Assembly (NCBI RefSeq): GCF_014200435.1
Contig: NZ_JACHBR010000001.1
Location: 1,922,001 to 1,986,000, forward strand
DNA: 64,000 bases
Source of the DNA: Sphaerisporangium krabiense
Lineage (GTDB): Bacteria; Actinomycetota; Actinomycetes; Streptosporangiales; Streptosporangiaceae
Direction: 5' to 3'
The stretch's first letter is position 1; each line of letters opens with the position of its first letter. Positions 24,628-33,600 of this stretch are shown here, one piece after another. A model generated the notes under the pieces. It was given only the letters and a program-made list of their open reading frames with translations. It had not been told where the DNA came from and did no database searches. The translations under genes were made by a program, and so were the position numbers.

Positions 24628-25341
24628 TCAGTCCGGGCCGCCGCCTCCCTCCTCCGGCCCGCCGCTGCGGGCGACGTACCCGAGCGTCACGAGCACGCTG
24701 ACGCCGGCGATCACCGTGAGCGCCACGGGCAGCCCGAACCTGAGCAGGATCACGGTGCCGACCGCCGCGCCGATCACCAGCGCGACGATCTGGCCCTCCC
24801 TGCGGCCCATCCGCACCCGCGTGCCGGTGCCGATGACGGAGTCCGCCGCCACGTTGGTCAGCGTTCCCGTGACCACCGTCGTGACGATGTCGGGCACCTT
24901 GAGGCGGCGTATGACGGTGTTGCGCATCCCCATGGCGAGGCCCAGGATGACGATCAGCGGGTAACGCCCGGACGGGGTGGCGAGGGACAGCACGAGAAAC
25001 GCCGCGAGGGCGGCGGCCACGTGCAGGACCGTCTCCACGACCAGGCCCAGGACCAGCCGGCGGCGCGGATCCGGCGTCGCGGCGGTCAGCCGGCCGCCGA
25101 ACGCGGCGCCGACGAAGAAGCTCACCAGCGAGATGAGCGTCGCGACCACGGAGAACTGGGCGGCGCCGCCGGCCGCGAAGCCCATCATGAGCAGGTTCCC
25201 CGTCATGTTGCTCGTGAAGACCTGGCTGAGCGCCGTGAAGCTGACCGCGTCGACCATTCCCGAGATGACGGTGAGAGAGCCCCAGACCGGCCAGCCGAAC
25301 CCACGGAGCTCGTCCGGCCGAGCCGTCTTCCCGCTCCCCAT
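24628..25341 (-). CDS. YoaK/DUF1275 family membrane protein
   Basis: 237 residues with six to seven hydrophobic segments. The family pattern is clear: SGMVDAVSFTALSQVFTSNMTGNLL near residue 27, GMRNTVIRRLKVPDIVTTVVTGTLT near residue 138. The function of the family is unknown; transport has been suggested. The ATG at 25341 and its ribosome site AGAAGAGG are part of a 65-bp unit that is repeated twice more directly upstream, with GTG in place of ATG in those copies. Confidence 0.9.
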   Translation of the reverse strand: MGSGKTARPDELRGFGWPVWGSLTVISGMVDAVSFTALSQVFTSNMTGNLLMMGFAAGGAAQFSVVATLISLVSFFVGAAFGGRLTAATPDPRRRLVLGLVVETVLHVAAALAAFLVLSLATPSGRYPLIVILGLAMGMRNTVIRRLKVPDIVTTVVTGTLTNVAADSVIGTGTRVRMGRREGQIVALVIGAAVGTVILLRFGLPVALTVIAGVSVLVTLGYVARSGGPEEGGGGPD

Positions 25342-25509
25342 GGTCCGACCTCTTCTCGTCCCTCCCCACGCGGCCGGTCATGCCGAGCCGTCTTCCCGCT
25401 CCCCACGGTCCGACCTCTTCTCGTCCCTCCCCACGCGGCCGGTCATGCCGAGCCGTCTTCCCGCTCCCCACGGTCCGACCTCTTCTCGTCCCTCCCCAGG
25501 CGACCGGTC
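25318..25509. repeat. 65-bp tandem repeat, three copies, carrying an RBS and start codon
   Basis: Copies begin near 25321, 25386 and 25451 (exact period 65), the last one diverging at its end. Each copy holds, on the minus strand, the AGAAGAGG ribosome site and a start codon: ATG in the copy that leads the DUF1275 gene, GTG in the other two. Because 65 is not a multiple of three, the two extra starts open the other two reading frames. Confidence 0.95.
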
Positions 25510-25715
25510 ATCGGCATGCGCTCACCGAAGCTAGGCGACCGGGGAGCGGCGTCCGATGCCGCCCTGTCGTGTTTTGACAAGCCTTTCCCCCTCGGCCCCG
25601 GGCGCATGGGTATGGCTTTTCCCGGTGAGTTCGCCGAGACTGAGAAGGCACGCGACGACGCACGACACGGCCCGATCACGATGATCGCCGTTCGCTCCCG
25701 TCCCCGGCGCCCCTC
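25342..25715. other. Divergent region between DUF1275 gene and NRPS locus
   Basis: 374 bases. Half is the 65-bp repeat array. The rest (25510-25715) has a TTGACA at 25574-25579 on the plus strand, but no -10 box at the right distance. No gene is supported here. The adenylation gene that follows has no good ribosome site, so its start could lie a little further in. Confidence 0.5.
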
Positions 25716-27383
25716 GTGGCCGGGCCTCTCCGCGCGGAGGCGGCAGCATTGCGCCATTTCCCCTCACCCGAGCCGTGCGGCGCCGGGTGCCGTGCCCACG
25801 GACGGGGAGGCCCGCTCACCCTTCCCACGCTGGTCGAGGAGGCCGCCGCACGCGCACCGACGGCGATCGCGGTCATCGGCGAGCGCACGACCAACGGCGG
25901 GCGCGCGACCACCTACGGCGAGCTGACGCGCGCGATGCGGGCGGTCGCCGCGCGGCTGGCCTCCCACGGCGTGAAGCCCGGCGACGTGGTCGCGCTCGCC
26001 GCGGCGCGGTCGGCGCGCGCACCGGCCCTGGCCCTCGGCATCATGCGCGCGGGCGCGGTCTACCTGCCCCTGGACCCCCTGTACCCGGCCCCGCTGCTCG
26101 CCCGCATGCTGTCCGCGGCCCCGGTACGCGCCGTCATCACCGACCCGACCACGGGACCGCCGCCGCCGAAGGCACACGCGGACCTGGACGCCAGAGAGCT
26201 GCTCGCACCGACAGGCGCGGAGCCGCCACCGCCCCCCGTGCCGTGCGGACCGGCCTACGTCATGTTCACCTCCGGCTCCACGGGCACGCCCAAGGGGGTG
26301 CTGCTGGGCCACGCGGGCCTCGCCGAGTACGCGCGGGCGCTGCCGGACGGCCTCGGGCTGGGCGGCACGGACCGCTGTCTCGGCGTGTCGCCGCTCGGCT
26401 TCTCCTCCTCGATCCGGGAGCTGCTGCTGCCGCTCGCCCGGGGCGCGACGGTCGTCGTGCCGAGCGAGGAGGAGGTGCGCCTGCCCTGGGGCGTGCCGGA
26501 GCTGGTCCGCGCCACCGGGGTGACGCACCTGGACCTGACCCCGTCGTACTGGCGGGCCGTGACGGACGCGATGCCCGCCGGCGAGCTGCGGACCGCCCTG
26601 GCCACGGTACGCGGCGTACTGTTCGCCAGCGAACCCCTCGACGCCGGTCTCGCGCACCGGACGCGGGCGCTGCTGCCCGGCGCCCGGGTGTGGAACATGT
26701 ACGGCTGCACCGAGACCACAGGTATCGTCGCCGCGCACGAGGTCGACGGAACCGAGCCGGCCGACGCCCTGGTGCCGATCGGCACACCCCTGCGCCACGC
26801 GGAGGTCGACCTGTGTCCCCGCGCCGGGGATCCCCCCGGAACAGGACAGGTCGTCGTCACGGGCCGTTGCGTCGCCCTCGGCCACCTCGACGGGTCCGAC
26901 CTATCCGACGGGTCTAGCCTGTCTGGCGGGACCGACCTGTCCAGCGGGACCGGCCTATCCGGCGGGTCCGGGCACGGCCGCGCGTGCGCCGTCCGCCGGT
27001 GGGAGACCGGCGACCTGGCCGTGACCGTGAGGGACGCGACGGTCTGGACGGGCCGCGTCGATCGCATGCGCAAGGTGCGGGGGATGCGGGTGGCCCCCGA
27101 GACGGTGGAACACCATCTGCTGGCCTGCCCCGGGGTCCGGCACGCCGCCGTGGTCGGCGTCACCGAACGCGGGGTGACGTGCGTCGTCGCCGGCACGCCC
27201 GGCGGCACTCCCCCGGACGTGGCCGCGCTCATGGCGTTCATGCGCGAACGGCTGCCGGCGCACATGGCGCCCGTCGCCGTCACCGTCGTCGCGGACTGGC
27301 CGCTGCTGCCCAACGGCAAGTCCGATCTCCGCCTGCTGACCTCCCGCCATGGGCCGCACGCCCGGGGAGCCGCCGCCACCTGA
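25716..27383 (+). CDS. Stand-alone NRPS adenylation enzyme with non-canonical pocket
   Basis: Up to 555 residues; GTG 25716 is used but no ribosome site supports it, and family members start near residue 36. Core motifs: A3 YVMFTSGSTGTPKG, A5 NMYGCTET, A8 GRVDRMRKVRGMRVAPETVE, A10 PNGKSDL. In the A4 strand FSSSIREL (229-236) the Asp that binds the alpha-amino group is Ser230, and Arg234 sits at the usual Trp239 place; my hand-read code is SSRDLAMGIK. A hexapeptide repeat interrupts the A6-A7 region. It probably loads an acid onto the free carrier protein that follows; the substrate is unlikely to be a normal alpha-amino acid. Confidence 0.85.
   Translation: MAGPLRAEAAALRHFPSPEPCGAGCRAHGRGGPLTLPTLVEEAAARAPTAIAVIGERTTNGGRATTYGELTRAMRAVAARLASHGVKPGDVVALAAARSARAPALALGIMRAGAVYLPLDPLYPAPLLARMLSAAPVRAVITDPTTGPPPPKAHADLDARELLAPTGAEPPPPPVPCGPAYVMFTSGSTGTPKGVLLGHAGLAEYARALPDGLGLGGTDRCLGVSPLGFSSSIRELLLPLARGATVVVPSEEEVRLPWGVPELVRATGVTHLDLTPSYWRAVTDAMPAGELRTALATVRGVLFASEPLDAGLAHRTRALLPGARVWNMYGCTETTGIVAAHEVDGTEPADALVPIGTPLRHAEVDLCPRAGDPPGTGQVVVTGRCVALGHLDGSDLSDGSSLSGGTDLSSGTGLSGGSGHGRACAVRRWETGDLAVTVRDATVWTGRVDRMRKVRGMRVAPETVEHHLLACPGVRHAAVVGVTERGVTCVVAGTPGGTPPDVAALMAFMRERLPAHMAPVAVTVVADWPLLPNGKSDLRLLTSRHGPHARGAAAT
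26889..26970 (+). repeat. In-frame 18-bp repeats inside the adenylation gene
   Basis: Four and a half units encode a G(S/T)xLSx hexapeptide run (GSDLSDGSSLSGGTDLSS...) between motifs A6 and A7, on the domain surface and away from the active site. The array keeps the frame. Confidence 0.85.
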
Positions 27384-27395
27384 CGAGGGAGTGAG

Positions 27396-27698
27396 ATGTC
27401 ATCCATCGACGACGCCGGGAGCACGACCCGTCACGTGGTCCGCGACCTGTGGTCGCGTCTGCTGCCCGAAGGACACGGCACCTTCACCGAGTGCGGCGGC
27501 GACTCCCTCACCGCGCTCCGCCTCATCGGCGCGGTCTACGGAACCTACGGCGTCCGCATGACCCTGGCCGACCTCGGCACGGCGACCGACGCCGACGACT
27601 TCGGCGACCGCGTCGCCCACGCACTCGCCCGCACGTCGTCCCCCGCAGGTGAGGGGCCCGCAGGTGAGGGGCCCACAGGTGAGGGGCCCGCGCGATGA
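27396..27698 (+). CDS. Free-standing peptidyl/acyl carrier protein
   Basis: 100 residues behind a GAGGGAG ribosome site. The phosphopantetheine Ser37 is in GGDSLTALRLIG, in a normal four-helix carrier sequence. The C-terminus ends in three copies of GEGPA/T (15-bp DNA repeats at 27646-27690). The stop overlaps the start of the megasynthase (ATGA). It most likely carries the starter loaded by the preceding adenylation enzyme to the first condensation domain. Confidence 0.9.
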   Translation: MSSIDDAGSTTRHVVRDLWSRLLPEGHGTFTECGGDSLTALRLIGAVYGTYGVRMTLADLGTATDADDFGDRVAHALARTSSPAGEGPAGEGPTGEGPAR

Positions 27699-30600
27699 CG
27701 CCCGGCCGGAACCCCCACGCGATGCCTCCCGGACCAAACCCCCACCCACCCACCCCTGGACCAGACGCCCGGCCGCTGACTCCCGAGGAGGCGGCGCTGT
27801 GGCGGCATCAGCGGCGGCACCCGCTCTCCTCGTCCTACAACATCTGCGTGGCGCTGGAGATCGAGGGTCCGGTCGACACGGCGGCGCTCGCCGCGTCGGT
27901 CGCGGCGCTCGTCCGGCGGCATCCGTCGCTGCGTTCGGCCCCGGACGACGACGGCCGTCACTGGCGGGACGCCGACCCTCCTGTCTGGCGTGCCGCGCGG
28001 GTCGCGGCGGCCGATCCCGCCTCCTGGGTCGGAGGGGAGGGGGCGCAAGCCGTGCGCGAGGAGGCGCGGCGGCCCTTCTTCCCCGGCCGGGCGCTGCTGC
28101 GGACGCTGTACTGGGACCTCGGACCCGTGGGCGGGGTTCTCCAGCTCACCTTCCACCACTGCGTCTGCGACGGGCTCAGCGTGCGGCTGGCGGTCCGCCA
28201 GATCATCGGCGGCTACCGGGACCTGGTGGAGGGCAGGACGGAGCCCGACGCCGAGCCGCCGCCCCTGCCGTACCGGCCGCTCGTCACCCCCGAGGAGGCC
28301 GGGCGGTTCTGGGCGCCGCGTCTGGCGCTGGCCAGGGACGTGCCGGCGCTCGGCCCCGCCGACCCCCGGGCCACCGCGGACACCGGCGTGCTGCTGCGGC
28401 GGGTCTGCGACGTGGACGTGCGGGGCACGGCGGCGCCGCGCGCGGCGGCCCTGGGCGTCAGCATGTTCGCCGTCGCGCTGAGCGGGCTGGCGGCGGCGCT
28501 GGCGCGGTGGAACGGCGAACCGCGTGCGGCGGTCGGGATCCCGTTCAGCCACCGTCCCCCGGCCGAGGACGGCGAGGTCGGCTACCGGGTCAGGACCCTG
28601 CCCACGCGGATCGAGGTCGCGGCGGGGGACACGCTGGGGTCGCTGGCGACCCGCGTGGGAGCGGAACTGCGGGACGCGGCCACGCACGCCGACTGGGAGA
28701 CCGGCGCCGACCTCGGCGCCGCGATGGCGGGCGATTCCGTCGTCGCCGTCAACCTGCTCCAGCCCGCCGGCATGGTCACCCATCACCGGCCGTCCCCCGC
28801 CGAGGTCGCCGGCCTGCGCTGGCGGCCGTACCTGCTGCACAACGGCACCGCCAAGTTCCTCATGAACGTCTACGTCGCCGCGAGCGACGGCAAGCTGGCC
28901 CTCACCTTCGAGTGCCGCGCCGGCGGCGGAGCCCGCGACGAACTGGAATGGCTGGCCGACCTCGCCGCCACCACGATCGCCGACGCCTTCACCCTCCCCC
29001 CGGACCGGCCGGTGATCACGATCGGCGATGCGGCCCCCATCCCCGAGGAACAGCCGGTCGGCCCAGCCAGTGGCGCGAGCACCCTGCCCACGGAACGGCC
29101 GGTCGGCCCGGACAGTGGCACGAGCACCCTGCCCGCGGAACGGCCGATCGCTCCGACCGGTGACGCGAGCACCCTGCCCACGGAACGGCCGGTCGCTCCG
29201 GCCGGTGACGCGAGCAACCTGCCCGCGGTCGCCACGGCAGGTGGGGTGCGGGCCGCCGTGTCCGCACCGCCGTCCGTGCGTGCGGGTGGGTGGACGCCGC
29301 GTGACCTGCTCGCGCGGGCGGCCGAGCGTCCCGACGCCGTCGCCGTCGTGGAGGACCACCCCGGGGGCGCGGTCGCGGCGAGCTACGCGCAGATGGCGGA
29401 GGCGGCCGAGGAGGTCGCGCGGTGGCTGACGGCCGCCGAGGTCGGTCCCGGCCAGGCGGTCGCCGTGCGGCTGCCACGGGGCGCGCCTCTGATCGCCGTG
29501 GCGCACGGCGTGCTGATCGCGGGCGGGGTCCTGCTGCCCCTCGACCCGGACCTGCCGACGGGGCGAGCGGAGCACATGCTGGCCGACAGCCGGGCGCGCC
29601 TGCTCGTCGAGGAGGACCAGGCCGGCGGGGCCTTCACGTCACTGGGGCGGCCCTTACGCGTGACCGCGCTCAGCTCCGGGCCACGGAGCATCCCCCTGGA
29701 GGACGGCGCCGCCGAGGCGGCCTACGTCATGTACACCTCCGGCTCGACGGGCCGTCCCAAAGGCGTCGCCGTCGGCCGGGAGGCGCTGGCGAACCGGCTG
29801 GCGTGGATGCAGCGCGCGTTCCCCACCGGCCCCGGGGACGTGGTGCTGGCCAAGACGCCGCTGAGCTTCGACGTGTGCCTGTGGGAGCTGCTGTGGCCCA
29901 CCGCCCACGGCGCGACCGTGGTCACGGCCCGGCACGGACGCCACGGCGACGCGGGCTACCTGGCCGACGCCATCGTCCGCTACGGGGTGACGGCCGTCCA
30001 CTTCGTGCCGTCCATGCTGGCCGCCTTCCTCGACGCCGCCGCGGCGCCGCCGCCGAGCCTGCGCGAGGTGTTCAGCAGCGGTGAACCGTTACCGAGGTCC
30101 CTGGCCCACCTCGCCTGGACCCGGCTCGGCGCGCGGGTGCACAACCTGTACGGGCCGACCGAGGCGTGCGTCGACGTCACCGCGTGGACGTTCGACCCCG
30201 GGGACGGGCGGTCGTTCGTGCCGATCGGCCGCCCGATCGACGGCATGCGCGTGCGCGTCCGCGATCCGGACGGCCGCGAGGTGCCGCTCGGCGCCGTCGG
30301 AGAGATCGTCGTCGAGGGTGTGGGCGTGGCCCTCGGCTACCTCGGCGGAGCGGCCGGGGAGCGTGCCCGGTTCGCCGTCGAGCCGGGCACGGGGCTGCGT
30401 TCCTACCGCACCGGCGACCTCGGCCGGTGGCGGGCCGGGCAGGTGCTGCGGTTCCTCGGCCGCCTCGACGACCAGGTGAAGATCAACGGCCAGCGGGTGG
30501 AGCTGGAGGAGATCGACGCGGTGCTCGCCGAGCATCCGGCCGTCTCCGCGGCCGGCGTGCGGTACCGGGCGCAGGTCACCGGGCCGCGCCGCATGCAGGC

Positions 30601-33600
30601 GTACCTGGTGCCGCGCGGCGAGGTCTCGGCGGCCGAGCTGCGGGCCCACGCCGCCCGGCACCTCCCGCGTCCGATGGTCCCGACGCTGTTCACGGCGGTG
30701 GACCGGCTGCCGTACCAGGCGAGCGGCAAACTCGCCCGCGCGGACCTGGACGCCCTGACCGGCCACGACCTCGCCTGGCCCACGAGTCCGGAAGAACAGA
30801 CCGGCCCGGACGTCGCCCGACCCGCCGACCAGGACCCCGCCCGGCCCAGGAGTCCCGAAGAACAGACCGGCCCGAACGTCGCCCGACCCGCCGACCGGGA
30901 CCCCGCCCGATCCGCGAGACGGGAAGGACGGGCCGGCCGGGGCCCCGCCTGGTCCGCCGACCGGGGCCCCGTCTGGTCCGCGGAGCGCGGCGTCCCGGAC
31001 GCCACGGTCGTGGATGCCCTGGTGCGCGCTCAGGTGGGCGAGCTGCTGGGGATGGCGGAGGTCCCGCCGGACACCGATCTGTTCCACCTCGGCGTCGACT
31101 CCATCAACGCGGTACGGCTGGTGGGGGCGCTGCGCCAGGCGGGCATCGCGGCCGAGGTGGCCGACCTGTTCGAGGCGCGCACGCTACGCGCACTGACGGC
31201 CCGCCTCGACACGCGCGACGACACCCGCGAGACCACGCCGACGTCCCCGAACCCACCCGCACGATCGGAGCGATCGGCGCCACCACACCCATCCGCGCCG
31301 TCGGGGCGATCGGTGCCACAGGACCCATCCGCGCCACCGCACCCATCCGCGCCCTCGGGGCGATCGGCGCCACCGGATCCGTCCCCGCCACCGAACCCAT
31401 CCGCGCCACCAGATCCTTCGGGGGCACCGGACCCTGTCGCGCCGTCAGGGCCGTGGCGGTATGAGCGCTGGCGCGGTCATGGGGTTCTGCGGCGGTTTCC
31501 GTTGTCGGGGCTGCAGATGGGGCTGGTCTATCACCGGGACGTGAGCGGGGACTATCTGACGTACGTCACCGGGTACGAGCTCGACGGCGAGGTGGACTCC
31601 GAGCTGCTGCGGGGGGCGATCGCCGAGGTGGCGGCGCGGCATGAGGCCGTGCGTACCGCGTTCGATCTCTCCGCCGAGGGCGGGCCCGAGCAGGTCGTCG
31701 TGGACGAGGTGGCCACCCGCCTGGTCGAGCACGACCTCACCGCCGCGGGGGACGAGGCGGCCGCGGGGAACGAGGCGGCCGCGGGGAACGAGGCGTTCGG
31801 CCGGTGGCTGGAGCGGGTGCGCCGTGAGCCGTTCCCGTGGGACTCGCCGCCGCTGTTCGCCTTCCACCTGCACCGGCTGGCGCGCGACCGGGCCGTCCTG
31901 TCCATCGTGGAACCGTTCCTGGACGGCTGGAGCGTCGCGGTGCTGGGGCGCGACATCCTGGACTCCTACGAACGCGCCCGGTCTGCGCGCGCGGGAACCC
32001 CTCCCCCGCGCACCGCCCGCGAGCCGGTCACGGCGATCCCGTCCTACGAGACGTTCGTCGGCCTGGAGCGCGCGGCGGCCGAGGACGAGTCCGCGCTGGC
32101 CCACTGGCGCGAGATGGTCACGCGCCCCGGCGTCGCCTGGCGGCCCGCGCTCGCCCCGGGCGACCCCGCGGCGCCCGGCGCGTGGCACCGCTACGACCAC
32201 GTGTTCGCCGAGGACGAGCTGCGCGCGTTGCGCGCGGCGGCCTACACGCTGCGGGTGTCGCTGCGCACGCTGATGTGGGCCGTGCACATGCGCACCCTGG
32301 CGCTGTTCACCGGCCGTCCGCTCACCGGGTCCACGCTGGTGGTCAACGGGCGTCCCGAGGTTCCCGGCGGCGAGGCGATGTGCGGGCTGTTCCTGAACTT
32401 CATGCCGGTGGTGGCCGAGGTGGGGCAGGACACCACCTGGCGCGACCTGGCCGGCCAGATGGTGCGGGCCGAACAGCTCTCCTGGCGTCACCGGCGCACC
32501 CCGTACGCGACGGTGAAGGCCCTGGCGCCGGGGTTCGAGCCCTCGACGGTCTTCAACTACACCGAGTTCCACCTCTACCGCGAGCTGATGGAGGACCCGA
32601 GCCGGGCGCTCCGCGTCCGGAGCGTCACCGGTTTGGACCAGACGTACATGGACCTCACCGTGCAGTGTTCCCTGGACGCCACCGGCCGCCGGCTCCGGGT
32701 GTCGGTGGAGCACCGCGCCCCGAACGTCACGGCGGCGGACGCGCGCCGCTACCTGTCCTGCCTGGTGCACGCCGCCCGCGCGGCGGCGCGCGACGTGGAG
32801 TCCGCGGTGGACGCCGACCGGCTGCCGCCCGAGGAGCTGGCGCGCGTCACCGCGGCGGGACAGGGACCGGACCGCGCCTGGCCCGCCGATCTGACGCTGC
32901 CGCGCGCCGTGGACGGGCATGCCGACGCGCGACCGCACGCCGTGGCCGTGGAGGACGCCGCCGAGTCCTTCACCTACGCGGAGCTGGCGGCGCTGAGCCG
33001 GCGGTACGCGGCGGGCATCCTGCGGCGCGCGACCGGCCCGCACCCGGTCGTCGGGGTGATGGCCCCGCGCTCCGCGCGCTTCTGGGCGTGCGTGCTCGCC
33101 ATCTGGCGGGCGGGGGGCACCTACCTGCCGCTGCCGGACGGGACGCCGCCCGCGCGCCTGGCGGCCATGGCCGCGCGCGCCGGAGCCGAGGTGGTGTTCA
33201 CCGACCCCCGCCACGACACCGTCCCGCCCGAGTTGCCGGCGTCCGTGCGGCTCCTCGCCCTGGACGGCCTGGACGGCCCTGCGGCGGACGCCGAGCCCGT
33301 GCCCGCGCGACCGCGGGCCGCGTGCGCGTACATCCTGTTCACCTCGGGGTCCACCGGCAGCCCGAAGGGCGTGCGGATCGGGCCCGCCGCGATGGCCAAC
33401 CACTGGTGGAGCAAGGTGGACCTGCTCGGCCTCGACGAGGAGTGCGTCGTGGCCCAGTCGGCTCCGGCGTCCTTCGACGTCTCCCTGTGGCAGTTCGCCG
33501 TGCCGTGGCTGCGCGGCGGGCGGGCCGTCGTGCTGGAGGACGACCTGCTCCTGGACCCGGCGCGGCTGTTCGCCCGGCTGGAGGAGCGGGGAGTGCGGCT

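Noticed and set aside
25318-25509. CRISPR array
   Set aside because: The 65-bp units are directly adjacent without spacers and contain a ribosome site and start codon; no cas genes are present.
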